DNA from: JBBIRT01 sp037441725
Lineage (GTDB): Bacteria; Desulfobacterota; BSN033; UBA1163
Length of the DNA stretch: 24,405 bases
Direction of reading: 5' to 3'
Assembly (NCBI GenBank): GCA_037441725.1
Contig: JBBIRT010000039.1
Location: 1-24,405 of the forward strand
Shown here: one piece after another, positions 1-7,816 of the stretch
Layout of the letters: each line of letters starts with the position of its first letter
Numbering within the stretch: the stretch's first letter is position 1
The notes under the pieces: model-generated
Databases searched by the model: none
The model's input: only the letters and a program-made list of their open reading frames with translations
Told to the model about the DNA's origin: nothing
Made by a program: the position numbers and the translations under genes

Positions 1-1
1 T

Positions 2-73
2 ATTCCTACGGCTCGGGGATGCCTGTACGACCATGCAGATTACGAAAGACAAACACATGAGGAACTCAATTAA
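2..73 (+). CDS. Possible 3' end of an upstream gene (partial)
   Basis: The first 60 to 70 bases probably hold the tail of a gene that starts outside the window. Two forward frames stay open from the window edge. One ends in TAA at 71-73, with a tail beginning IPTARG, which could follow a histidine-kinase ATPase domain. The other ends in TGA at 58-60 and overlaps the ATG at 57 as ATGA, the usual coupling of a sensor kinase to its regulator. A partner kinase would be expected here because the next gene is an NtrC-type regulator. Too little sequence is present to choose the frame or name the product. Confidence 0.25.
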   Translation: MPTARGCLYDHADYERQTHEELN

Positions 74-1433
74 GATATTAGTGATCGATGATGAACCTCT
101 CATGAGGATTACTATTCAGGATGCCCTGATCTCTGAGGGTTATGAGGTCATGATTGCTGAAACCGGAAAAGAAGGAATGAATCTCTTCCGGAATCATCAG
201 ATTGATATCCTGATCACTGACCTTAAGCTTCCGGATAAGGATGGAATTGAAATCCTTAAGGAGGCTAAGGCTTCCAATTTTGAAGTAAGTGTAATTGTTA
301 TCACAGCTTACGGTTCAATCGATTCAGCTGTTACAGCTATGAAGGAAGGGGCAAGCGATTATCTGACCAAGCCTTTTTCCATGGATGAACTCCTTCTTAT
401 TATCAATCGCTTGATTCGGATAAGACGATTAGAGGAAGAGAATCTCCTTCTTCGAAAGAAGGTAGAGGAACGCTATGGATTAGAAGGATTGGTAGGGAAG
501 AGTCCCCAGATGCAAAAGATCTACGATTTAATTGAGACGGTCTCGCAGACCAATACCACCGTGCTCATCAATGGAGAAAGTGGGACAGGAAAAGAGCTTG
601 TAGCCAATGCGATCCATCTTCAAAGTCCAAGAAAGAACGGTCCTTTTATCAAAGTCAACTGCGCTGCTCTCCCTGAATCTCTACTTCAGAGTGAACTCTT
701 TGGCCATGAAAGAGGAGCATTTACCGGTGCATCAAGACAGAGGAAGGGGAGGTTTGAGATTGCTGATGGAGGGACCCTTTTCTTAGACGAGGTGGGAGAT
801 ATTACCCCTACTGTCCAGGTAAAACTTCTTCGTGTGATCCAAGAGAGACAATTCGAACGAGTAGGTGGGGATGGGACCCTTTCAGTGGATGTTCGATTGA
901 TCTGTGCGACTCAGAAAGATCTGAAAGAAGAGGTTCGAAAAGGGAATTTTAGGGAAGACCTTTATTACCGTCTAAATGTCGTTCCAATTGTTCTTCCTCC
1001 TTTAAGGGAGAGGCGAGAGGATATCCTTCTATTAACAGACCATTTCATTGAAAAATTTTCTAAAAAAATTGGCAAAGAGATTAAAGGCCTCTCCGAAGAA
1101 GCAAGAAGCCTTCTCTTAAAATATCCTTTTCCAGGAAACATCCGAGAATTAGAAAACATGATTGAAAGAGCGATTGCTTTAATTAAAGGAAGAGTGATTC
1201 AGGTTGAGGACCTTCCGGAAGAGGTTTGTGGTCATCCAAGTACGATCAATGAGGTTTGTGAAAAGATTCGTGGGACTAGGCCCCTCGCAAGTGCTACCAA
1301 ACTTTTTGAAAAGGAGTATATTCAGAGTGTGCTCGAGAAAACAAAAGGGAAAAAGGGGCAGGCTGCTGAAATTTTAGGAATTTCAAGAAAAACCCTCTGG
1401 GAAAAGATCAAAGAATTAGAAATTGAGATCTAA
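57..1433 (+). CDS. Sigma-54-dependent response regulator, NtrC family
   Basis: This is a cytoplasmic activator that binds enhancer-like sites and uses ATP to open sigma-54 promoters once a sensor kinase phosphorylates it. From the start at 57 the order is: receiver domain (acidic pair DD at 11-12, phospho-acceptor D55 in TDLKLPD, conserved Lys in YLTKPF), AAA+ domain (Walker A GESGTGKE, sigma-54 contact motif GAFTGA, Walker B GGTLFLDE, arginine-rich FREDLYYRL), and a C-terminal FIS-type helix-turn-helix (AAEILGISRKTLWEKI). The length of 458 aa is normal for the family. An ATG at 33 is in frame, but 57 fits the canonical receiver start and overlaps a possible upstream TGA. The target genes cannot be read from the window. 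The only downstream neighbour in the same unit is a gene relic. The family is certain and the pathway is unknown. Confidence 0.96.
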   Translation: MRNSIKILVIDDEPLMRITIQDALISEGYEVMIAETGKEGMNLFRNHQIDILITDLKLPDKDGIEILKEAKASNFEVSVIVITAYGSIDSAVTAMKEGASDYLTKPFSMDELLLIINRLIRIRRLEEENLLLRKKVEERYGLEGLVGKSPQMQKIYDLIETVSQTNTTVLINGESGTGKELVANAIHLQSPRKNGPFIKVNCAALPESLLQSELFGHERGAFTGASRQRKGRFEIADGGTLFLDEVGDITPTVQVKLLRVIQERQFERVGGDGTLSVDVRLICATQKDLKEEVRKGNFREDLYYRLNVVPIVLPPLRERREDILLLTDHFIEKFSKKIGKEIKGLSEEARSLLLKYPFPGNIRELENMIERAIALIKGRVIQVEDLPEEVCGHPSTINEVCEKIRGTRPLASATKLFEKEYIQSVLEKTKGKKGQAAEILGISRKTLWEKIKELEIEI

Positions 1434-1470
1434 ATTTCCTCTTAAAGGTCAGAAACCGTTTCTTCCCTGA

Positions 1471-1701
1471 AAAATTTGTTACCAAGCAGACGGTTGCAAC
1501 TTCTGCTACCCTCGTCTAAAAATGGGAGAGATGCCAGCTTGTACCATCAATTGTGTTGGAGGTGTTTTTACCTTTGGAGATATCAATGATCCCAAAGTGC
1601 AAAGAAAGATGAAAATGGCAAAGCCTCTTAAACCTGAGTTTAAAACAAAACCTTCGGTTTATTACATCCCATTTAAAAATAGAAAATGGGATACTATTTA
1701 A
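1471..1701 (+). pseudogene. Relic of a 4Fe-4S ferredoxin-type oxidoreductase subunit (C-terminal part)
   Basis: An open frame of 76 codons without a proper start encodes the C-terminal part of an iron-sulfur electron-transfer subunit of the DmsB/PsrB/TtrB type. The diagnostic cysteine pattern is intact: CNFC, eleven residues, then CTINC (CX2C-X11-CX3C). The family phrase FTFGDINDP follows, then a basic tail ending at TAA 1699-1701. The frame is closed upstream by TGA at 1468-1470, only 34 bases after the regulator stop, so the N-terminal cluster-binding domain is missing. In the family this subunit passes electrons between a molybdopterin catalytic subunit and a membrane anchor. Neither partner is present. 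An ATG at 1522 would give a 59-aa peptide that splits the first cysteine pair from the second, so a functional small protein is unlikely. The terminator just downstream may have belonged to the original operon. Confidence 0.72.
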
Positions 1702-1722
1702 AATGCTACTCATTTCCTTAAG

Positions 1723-1760
1723 AAAAGGGGCTGGGTTTTATTCAATAACAGCCCCTTTTT
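1723..1760 (+). terminator. Rho-independent terminator
   Basis: Arms AAAAGGGGCTG (1723-1733) and CAGCCCCTTTT (1749-1759) pair perfectly over 11 bp around a 15-nt loop and run into a T tract. The terminator closes the regulator/ferredoxin-relic unit. The A tract on the left arm means it could also work in reverse, but no minus-strand gene ends here. Confidence 0.85.
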
Positions 1761-1771
1761 ACCCTTACGAA

Positions 1772-1870
1772 TTGACACCCCTCAAATTTAAAACAACAAT
1801 TTTATAAATTTTATTGGTGATTTTTTATAATCTTGCAATTCCTTAGCTCCTGATCCATAATGGATCAGGA
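1772..1870 (+). promoter_or_regulatory. AT-rich addA leader with a perfect 10-bp hairpin
   Basis: The gap before addA holds a TTGACA at 1772-1777 and a TATAAT at 1826-1831. They are too far apart to be one promoter, and each lacks a good partner element. Just downstream is a perfect inverted repeat, TCCTGATCCA / TGGATCAGGA (1848-1857 and 1861-1870), separated by TAA. It ends 26 bp before the addA ATG and would lie in the 5' leader of a transcript from the TATAAT box. It could be an operator or an RNA hairpin. No T tract follows, so it does not look like a terminator. Confidence 0.5.
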
Positions 1871-1896
1871 ATCGACCATCCTCCCAGAAAAAAAAC

Positions 1897-4800
1897 ATGA
1901 CCCGTGATGTCCTGGAAAAGGATTCAACCCTTCAATTTCCACATGTGTTGATCTTAAAGGCTTCGGCTGGTTCAGGGAAGACGTATTCTCTCACCAAAAG
2001 GTATGTCCAGTTCCTTCTCTCCGATCGAATTCCCCAAAACCATTTAAGAAATATCCTGGCTATTACCTTTTCAAATAATGCAGCCAAAGAGATGAAGGAA
2101 CGGATCCTTTCATGGCTCAAAGATATTTATTTCAACCTGGCTGAAAAGGTTGAGGAGGTTTCTGAGATTATTTCCCTGGGTCAAGAACACCTTTTAAAAA
2201 AGGTGGAGATCACCATAGAGGGAATTTTGAAGAACTATTCAGAATTTCAAGTAAAGACCATTGATAGCTTTATGACTTCCATTTACAAGGCCTCGGCCAT
2301 CCATTTGGGTTATAGCCCTGACTTTGAAATCCATATGAATCCTGAGGAGGTTATGACTTATGCTTTTAATCGGTTTCTTCGAGGGGTTAGAGAAAAGACC
2401 CGTGAGGCAAAATTCCTCGAGGAACTCATTGAAATCATCCTGGAAGGAAAGGGTGGGGAGTCTACCTTTCCATGGAACCCCTCAAAAGATATTCTCAATG
2501 AAATCATGGGACTCTACCATCAGCTCTCAGGAATTGTAAAAGAGACAAGGGAGGTAAGTTTTCGAGAGGAGATCGAATCGATCAAGGAGGAGATTCGGAA
2601 TAGGGCAGAAGGACTGAACTCCTTAATCGAAAAATCGAACCTCACACGAAGCCAGGGGAGCTCTTTCTTTAAAATTTTAGAGGCCGTAAAGAAGGGGAAT
2701 TATCCTGACCTTATTGAAAAAGGTCTTCTCAATCCACCTGTCATCAAGCCGAAGAAAGGGGAGGGAGAGAACGAGTTTGAAAGGATTTTTGAACAATGGA
2801 ATCTATTAACCAGAAGTATTAAAGGATATATCGAGTATTACTCGAAGACATATTACCTTCCCTATTTGACCATTTATGAAGCCTTCAAAGATCACCTTGA
2901 AGAGGTCAAGAGAAGGGAGGGGGTAATATTTATTCAGGATGTCAATAAAAAGCTTTCAGAATACCTTCATCGAGAGATCGTGCCAGATGTCTATTTTCGA
3001 ATTGGAGATACGATCTATCACTATCTGATTGATGAATTTCAAGATACCTCCCCCATCCAATGGGCCAACCTCTTTCCTCTTATTGAAAATTCCCTTTCTC
3101 AAGGGGGGAGCCTCTTTGCAGTGGGTGACACCAAACAGGCCATTTATGGTTTTAGAAATGCAGATTATGAGATCATGAGGGGGCTCGAATTAAATAACCC
3201 TTTTCCCTCAGCCTTGCATCAGGTTAGAGAGCTGGATCTCAATTATAGAAGTCAAAATGACGTAGTTGAATTCAGCCAGACCTTCTTTAGGAAGATCGCT
3301 TCAGATCAAGAGAAGTATGGGAAACCTGCCAGACAAAGTGGGCTCATTGATTTTGAGCAGAGGATTGCGAAGGGAGAAAAGGGTTCAGGTTATGTGGAAA
3401 TCATTCAATGCGTTAGCAAAGATGAGGAGTCGCCTGAAAAGGAAAAGATCCAGAGATTAGTCAAGGATTTGATTCAAAGAGGATATCCATACTCAGATAT
3501 AGCGATATTAACCTATCGAAATGAAGATGTGGTGAACCTCACCACATGGCTTAATGAGATCGACATCCCATTCGTCTCTTATAGTAATCTCGATATTCGA
3601 ACAAGAAAACTTACAGCAGAGATCATTGCTCTGCTGACCTTTCTCGATGCACCCCTTGATCCCCTCTCGTTTGCAGGATTTATTCTTGGCGAGATCTTTA
3701 GAAAAGCCTTAGAGAGTAATGGACAGACCCTTGAGTTAAAGACTATTCATGAATTTCTCTTCAGGAATCGTAGGAAAGTTCCCCTTTATAAGGCCTTTCA
3801 GGAACATTATCCTAAACTTTGGGAGATTTATTTTGAATCCCTCTTCAATTCGGTCGGTTATCTTCCTCTTTATGATCTGGTCAATGAGATTTATCGGATT
3901 TACAAGGTGTTCAATCATTTCAGGCAGGAGGAAGCAACCCTCATCAAATTATTGGAAGTGATCAAAGATTTTGAGGGGAAGGGAAGAAACAATCCATCTG
4001 ATTTTCTCAGGGATGCCTTTGACCCAAACTTGGAATCCCTAAATTGGACCCTCGATATTCCTGCAGGGATCGATGCAATAAAAGTAATCACCATCCACAA
4101 AGCAAAGGGATTGGGGTTTCCCGTGGTCATTATGCTTTTATATGAAGAGACCCCAAGGGGATTTAAATATATACTGAATGAAGAGAAAGGAGGAGTCCAC
4201 CTGCTTAAAATCAATCAGCAGATCATGAAGGCCAGTGAAATTCTTCATGAGAAATATGAAGAGGCAAAGATGAGGGATTGGGTGGATAGACTCAATACCC
4301 TTTATGTGGGATTTACGAGGGCGGAAGACGAACTCTATGTCATTGGAGTTCAAAGAAAAGCCAGACAGTTCCCTATTGATCTTCTTAAGAACATAAATTC
4401 ACCCGTAGGGTCACCAGGTCATCCGCGATCTCGTCCTTCCCAATTAGAACAAGAGGTTTTAAATCCCTCTCATCCTCTTAACCCCTTGAGGTTTCCTTCT
4501 ATTCCTATGAATGAGTTAAACTTGTTGGAACGACTCGTTTCCGAGGAGGAGAGAAAGAGAGGAGAATTTATTCATAGGAGCCTCTATTTTATTGATTATA
4601 TCGATGAGTCCATCGGAGAGAGGTTAGATAAGATCATTCAACAGGTGAATGAGGAAATGGGAATGGAAATGGATATAGAAGCCATAAAGAAAAATCTTTT
4701 AGAGTTCTTAGGCCTTGAAGATCTCAGGCCCTATTTCCAATATAAACCTGGTCGAGTTATCCAAAGGGAACAAGATGTTGTAGACTCCTTTGGAAATCTT

Positions 4801-4998
4801 TTCAGGATGGATAGGGTTGTCATCGATGAAGATGAGGTGTGTATCATAGACTTTAAGACTGGTAAGAACAAGGAGTCTGAAAAAGACTATACTTCCCAGA
4901 TTAAAAATTATGTTCGAATCCTAAAGGAGATTTTTCCAGAAAAGAAGATTGAAGGACTCATTGCTTATTATGATTTGAAAAAGACTGTAAAGATTTAA
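1897..4998 (+). CDS. addA: AddA-type UvrD/Rep helicase-nuclease (recombination)
   Basis: This is a superfamily 1A DNA helicase fused to a PD-(D/E)XK nuclease, the catalytic subunit of the AddAB complex that resects double-strand breaks for RecA. Visible motifs are: Walker A ASAGSGKT (22-29), Ia AITFSNNAAKEMKERI, Walker B DEFQDTSPIQW (from 379), III GDTKQAIYGFR (from 410), IV LNYRS, V TIHKAKGLGFPVV, VI LYVGFTRAEDELYV (near 802), and a C-terminal nuclease with GEFIHRSL, D985-F-K987 (IIDFKTGK) and the QIKNYVRIL helix. All key helicase and nuclease residues are present. At 1033 aa it is slightly short for AddA but complete. No Shine-Dalgarno is obvious before the ATG. No addB is adjacent; an AddB-type gene lies on the other strand at 12568-15387. 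RecB is the alternative name, but no RecC- or RecD-like gene is seen. Confidence 0.9.
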   Translation: MTRDVLEKDSTLQFPHVLILKASAGSGKTYSLTKRYVQFLLSDRIPQNHLRNILAITFSNNAAKEMKERILSWLKDIYFNLAEKVEEVSEIISLGQEHLLKKVEITIEGILKNYSEFQVKTIDSFMTSIYKASAIHLGYSPDFEIHMNPEEVMTYAFNRFLRGVREKTREAKFLEELIEIILEGKGGESTFPWNPSKDILNEIMGLYHQLSGIVKETREVSFREEIESIKEEIRNRAEGLNSLIEKSNLTRSQGSSFFKILEAVKKGNYPDLIEKGLLNPPVIKPKKGEGENEFERIFEQWNLLTRSIKGYIEYYSKTYYLPYLTIYEAFKDHLEEVKRREGVIFIQDVNKKLSEYLHREIVPDVYFRIGDTIYHYLIDEFQDTSPIQWANLFPLIENSLSQGGSLFAVGDTKQAIYGFRNADYEIMRGLELNNPFPSALHQVRELDLNYRSQNDVVEFSQTFFRKIASDQEKYGKPARQSGLIDFEQRIAKGEKGSGYVEIIQCVSKDEESPEKEKIQRLVKDLIQRGYPYSDIAILTYRNEDVVNLTTWLNEIDIPFVSYSNLDIRTRKLTAEIIALLTFLDAPLDPLSFAGFILGEIFRKALESNGQTLELKTIHEFLFRNRRKVPLYKAFQEHYPKLWEIYFESLFNSVGYLPLYDLVNEIYRIYKVFNHFRQEEATLIKLLEVIKDFEGKGRNNPSDFLRDAFDPNLESLNWTLDIPAGIDAIKVITIHKAKGLGFPVVIMLLYEETPRGFKYILNEEKGGVHLLKINQQIMKASEILHEKYEEAKMRDWVDRLNTLYVGFTRAEDELYVIGVQRKARQFPIDLLKNINSPVGSPGHPRSRPSQLEQEVLNPSHPLNPLRFPSIPMNELNLLERLVSEEERKRGEFIHRSLYFIDYIDESIGERLDKIIQQVNEEMGMEMDIEAIKKNLLEFLGLEDLRPYFQYKPGRVIQREQDVVDSFGNLFRMDRVVIDEDEVCIIDFKTGKNKESEKDYTSQIKNYVRILKEIFPEKKIEGLIAYYDLKKTVKI

Positions 4999-5023
4999 CA
5001 GGATTTAAGGGATTAAAGGATTT

Positions 5024-5091
5024 CGTAATGCATCCCTGAAGTGGAGACCCCTATTAGAATGAGTAGGGCATTATGCAGTCTCTAAAATTTT
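5024..5091 (+). repeat. Dispersed intergenic repeat, copy 1
   Basis: This is a copy of a repeat of about 70 bp that recurs at 7507-7586, inverted at 7681-7748, and at 24351-24405. Shared blocks are CGTAATGCATCCCTGAAGTGG, CCCTATTAGAAT and a distal AAAATTTTA. It fills the gap between addA and nrdJ and ends 2 bp before the nrdJ -35 box. The preceding bases 5000-5022 hold short AAGGATT-like direct repeats. Confidence 0.75.
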
Positions 5092-5093
5092 AC

Positions 5094-5121
5094 TTGACAA
5101 CACAAAATATTGTGGTAACTT
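5094..5121 (+). promoter_or_regulatory. Sigma70-like promoter of nrdJ
   Basis: A perfect -35 box TTGACA (5094-5099) is followed after 16 bp by a weaker -10 candidate TAACTT (5116-5121). It lies 36 bp before the favoured nrdJ ATG. The spacer contains the first NrdR-box-like palindrome, so a bound repressor would block RNA polymerase directly. The -10 assignment is the weak point. Confidence 0.6.
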
Positions 5122-5146
5122 TTTTCTTATTAATAATATTTAGTGG
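5100..5146 (+). promoter_or_regulatory. Tandem NrdR boxes upstream of nrdJ
   Basis: NrdR is the ATP/dATP-sensing repressor of ribonucleotide reductase genes. Its published site is a 16-bp palindrome (acaCwAtATaTwGtgt), usually in pairs spaced by whole helix turns. Here ACACAAAATATTGTGG (5100-5115) matches 14 of 16 positions, and TAATAATATTTAGTGG (5131-5146) matches about 11 of 16. Their starts are exactly 31 bp apart, one of the spacings known for the family. Box 1 sits in the promoter spacer, and box 2 overlaps the ribosome binding site region. No nrdR gene is in the window. Confidence 0.75.
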
Positions 5147-5156
5147 AGGAAGAACG

Positions 5157-7505
5157 ATGGATGGCGTTCAACTCACCCCAAATGCCATAACGGTCCTAAG
5201 GAAACGTTATCTTAAGAAAGATCGTGAAGGAAATGTTTTAGAAACTCCTGAAGAATTATTTAGACGGGTTGCCAGAAATATTGCTCAAGCTGACCATTAC
5301 TATCAACCCGAGACTGATCTTCGTTCTATTGAAGAAGAGTTTTATGATTTGATGGTTTCTTTGGATTTCCTTCCTAACTCCCCCACTTTGATGAATGCAG
5401 GGAGGGAACTTCAACAACTTTCTGCCTGCTTTGTTTTACCTGTAGGGGATTCCATGGATGAGATCTTTGATGCCGTGAAGCAGATGGCTTTAATTCAAAA
5501 AAGCGGTGGGGGTACAGGTTTCTCCTTTTCTCAGATTAGACCAAAAAATGATGTGGTAGGCTCAACCCATGGGATTTCAAGTGGCCCTGTATCCTTCATG
5601 AGGGTTTTTGATACCGCAACAGAGACGATTAAACAGGGGGGAACTCGAAGAGGGGCCAATATGGGCATCCTTCGAGTCGACCACCCTGACATTCTTGATT
5701 TCATTCAGTGTAAAGAGAAAGACCATCATTTCAACAATTTCAATATTTCTGTAGCGGCTACACATGAATTCATGGAGGCGGTTAGAGGGGATAAGGAATT
5801 CGGGCTTAGGAATCCCAGGACCAGAGAGGTAGTAGGTTACCTAAGAGCACGGGAAGTCTTTGAGAAGATCATCTATTATGCATGGAAGAATGGTGATCCT
5901 GGAATTATCTTTATCGATCGGATCAATCAAGACAATCCCACTCCCCAGGTAGGACAGATTGAAAGCACCAATCCATGTGGAGAGCAACCTCTCCTCCCTT
6001 ACGAATCCTGTAATCTCGGCTCAATCAATCTTTCTCATATGGTAAGAAATGGAGCCATTGATTGGGAAAGGCTTGGTTTGGTCACAGAGAGGGCAGTCCA
6101 TTTCTTGGATAATGTCATCGACATGAATAAATATACCCTCCCTCAGATTGAGACGATGACCAAAGCCAATCGAAAGATTGGTCTTGGAGTCATGGGATTT
6201 GCCGATCTTCTCGTTCTCTTGGGGATCCCCTATAACAGTCCTAAGGCCTTGGAGATTGGAGGGAAGGTCATGTCTTTCATACAGAGAAGGGCAAGGGAGG
6301 CCTCAAGAGAGCTAGCCCTAAAGAGAGGTTCTTTTCCAAACTTTGAGGGAAGCAGATTGAGAGAGCAATGGGATGCCATGAGGAATGCCACCGTTACGAC
6401 CATCGCCCCAGCTGGAACTATCTCGATCATTGCAGGGACCTCTTCTGGGATCGAACCCATCTTTGCCTTAGCCTTTTACCGTCATGTCTTGGAAGGGAAG
6501 GAGCTCTTGGAAGTGAATCCCTATTTTGAGGCATTGGCAAGACAGGAGGGTTTTTATTCAGAAGAGCTGATGGAAAAGGTTGCACAGAGCGGAACCCTTC
6601 AAAATATTAAAGAGGTTCCAGAAAACATCAGGAAACTCTTCGTCACCGCTCATGACATTTCTCCTGAAGATCATATCCGAATGCAAGCCGCTTTTCAAAA
6701 ATATACGGATAATGCAGTTTCGAAAACAGTCAACTTCCCTTATGAGGCTACAGTCGATGACGTCGCCAAGGTCTATCAGTTGGCCTATGATTTAGGCTGT
6801 AAAGGGGTGACCATTTATCGCGATGGGAGCAGAACCAAACAAGTCCTTTATAAAGGGATGGTATCAAAAAATGGGGAGGTCTTGAAAAGAGAAGAGAAAT
6901 CCCTCGGAGACGAGTCGTATCGACCTGAAACAGAAAGAAAACCAAAGGTTCGACAGGATGTCATTCATGGATCGACTCGCAAGATTCGAACTGGATGTGG
7001 AAATCTTTATGTAACCATTAATGAAGATGGAGAGGGGAGGCTTTTCGAGATCTTTAATCAAATAGGGAAGGCAGGAGGTTGTGCGGCTTCTCAATCCGAG
7101 GCCATTGGCCGACTGGTCTCCTTATCGTTTCGATCAGGGATAGAGCCTGAAGATGTCATCCGACAATTAAAAGGGATTAGCTGCCATATGCCTGTATGGT
7201 GCCGGGAGGGAAAGATCCTTTCATGCTCAGATGCTGTGGCTAAGGCGATCGAATGGCATCTTCTCAGTAACGAGTCGTACCGACAAGAAAAGGGCAGGAG
7301 GAAACAAAAAGAGGTTGAGATGGAGCTGTCCATGCCCAAGGGGCCTATGAAAGAAGTCGGAACGACTCATATCCGAGAAGAAAGATTTTATCAAAAGGAT
7401 TTAAATCCTATTTTTCAAAGAGGAGCTTGCCCAGAGTGCGGTGGGCCTCTGGTCTTTGAAGAGGGCTGTGCCAAGTGCTTCTGTGGGTATTCAGACTGTG
7501 GTTAA
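5157..7505 (+). CDS. nrdJ: Class II (adenosylcobalamin-dependent) ribonucleotide reductase
   Basis: The enzyme reduces ribonucleotides to deoxyribonucleotides with a B12-generated thiyl radical, so it needs neither oxygen nor a small subunit. The start at 5157 is preceded by GGAGGAAG at 8 to 10 bp and lies downstream of the promoter. The in-frame ATG at 5073 lies upstream of that promoter and adds a non-conserved tail. The protein is 782 aa. Visible: SACF (C91), GGGTGFSFS, NPCGEQ (C274), ESCNLGSINL (C285), TTIAPAGTISIIAGTSSGIEP, then a TSCPD-type domain (GCGNLYVTINEDGEG to GISC) and a C-terminal cysteine knot CPECGGP...CAKCFCGYSDC. C91, C274 and C285 are spaced like the catalytic trio of Thermotoga NrdJ. 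No N-terminal ATP-cone is seen. The linkers around the TSCPD domain carry two copies of a 15-bp micro-palindrome (6910 and 7270) encoding ESYR. Confidence 0.96.
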   Translation: MDGVQLTPNAITVLRKRYLKKDREGNVLETPEELFRRVARNIAQADHYYQPETDLRSIEEEFYDLMVSLDFLPNSPTLMNAGRELQQLSACFVLPVGDSMDEIFDAVKQMALIQKSGGGTGFSFSQIRPKNDVVGSTHGISSGPVSFMRVFDTATETIKQGGTRRGANMGILRVDHPDILDFIQCKEKDHHFNNFNISVAATHEFMEAVRGDKEFGLRNPRTREVVGYLRAREVFEKIIYYAWKNGDPGIIFIDRINQDNPTPQVGQIESTNPCGEQPLLPYESCNLGSINLSHMVRNGAIDWERLGLVTERAVHFLDNVIDMNKYTLPQIETMTKANRKIGLGVMGFADLLVLLGIPYNSPKALEIGGKVMSFIQRRAREASRELALKRGSFPNFEGSRLREQWDAMRNATVTTIAPAGTISIIAGTSSGIEPIFALAFYRHVLEGKELLEVNPYFEALARQEGFYSEELMEKVAQSGTLQNIKEVPENIRKLFVTAHDISPEDHIRMQAAFQKYTDNAVSKTVNFPYEATVDDVAKVYQLAYDLGCKGVTIYRDGSRTKQVLYKGMVSKNGEVLKREEKSLGDESYRPETERKPKVRQDVIHGSTRKIRTGCGNLYVTINEDGEGRLFEIFNQIGKAGGCAASQSEAIGRLVSLSFRSGIEPEDVIRQLKGISCHMPVWCREGKILSCSDAVAKAIEWHLLSNESYRQEKGRRKQKEVEMELSMPKGPMKEVGTTHIREERFYQKDLNPIFQRGACPECGGPLVFEEGCAKCFCGYSDCG
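6910..6924 (+). repeat. 15-bp micro-palindrome, copy 1, inside nrdJ
   Basis: ACGAGTCGTATCGAC contains the palindrome GTCG-TAT-CGAC. It encodes ESYR in a non-conserved linker before the TSCPD domain. A 14/15 identical copy is at 7270-7284, and a 13/15 match to the shifted core GAGTCGTATCGACCT lies in the MITE at 17254-17268. Confidence 0.55.
7270..7284 (+). repeat. 15-bp micro-palindrome, copy 2, inside nrdJ
   Basis: ACGAGTCGTACCGAC differs from the copy at 6910 by one base and lies exactly 360 bp (120 codons) downstream. It again encodes ESYR, in the linker after the TSCPD domain. The flanking bases are not similar, so this is not part of a longer duplication. A weaker related palindrome, AGTCG-GAA-CGACT, follows near 7358-7370. 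Confidence 0.55.
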
Positions 7506-7506
7506 T

Positions 7507-7748
7507 CCTAAAGGGTAATGCCTCACTGAAGTGAGGAACCCTATTAGAATCAGGTAGGGATCTCACCGAAAATTTTATAAAGCGGAGCACTTCAAAAAGG
7601 GGCTGGTAAAATTATATCATCCAACAAATCATTGCCTTCCAGTGTTTAAGGAATTCTGTAGTTATGGGATAAACTGAGGTTTCCGCTATAAAATTTTCTC
7701 CGACATCCCTGCCTAATTCACCGAATGAGTGATGCTTTACCCTAAAGG
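7507..7748. repeat. Inverted pair of the dispersed repeat (242-bp MITE-like unit)
   Basis: Copy 2 of the dispersed repeat (7507-7586, forward) faces a degraded copy 3 (7681-7748, reverse), with about 95 bp between them. The outer ends form imperfect 20-bp terminal inverted repeats: CCTAAAGGGTAATGCCTCAC and, read on the minus strand, CCTTTAGGGTAAAGCATCAC. Inner parts of both arms also match, including CCGCT, TAAAATTTTC and ATCCCTnCCTnATTC. Copy 3 lacks the central CCCTATTAGAAT block. Copy 2 contains the hairpin CCTCACT-GA-AGTGAGG. The unit starts 2 bp after the nrdJ stop. Flanking AAT on both sides could be a 3-bp target duplication but is too short to trust. The 7505-7816 gap holds no convincing gene. 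Confidence 0.6.
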
Positions 7749-7816
7749 AATAAAATTTCTTTCCATTCATAGAAGGATTTGATATAATATTTCTAAAAAA
7801 ATAGGCCTTGGTCTTC

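Noticed and set aside
1..32. A degraded reverse copy of the dispersed repeat at the window start.
   Set aside because: TATTCCT and GGGATGC fit in order, but a 30-base deletion must be assumed. The similarity is too short, and the bases may belong to an upstream gene.
4999..5156. A cobalamin riboswitch before the B12-dependent nrdJ.
   Set aside because: The gap is short and filled by the dispersed repeat and the promoter. No B12-box-like sequence is seen.
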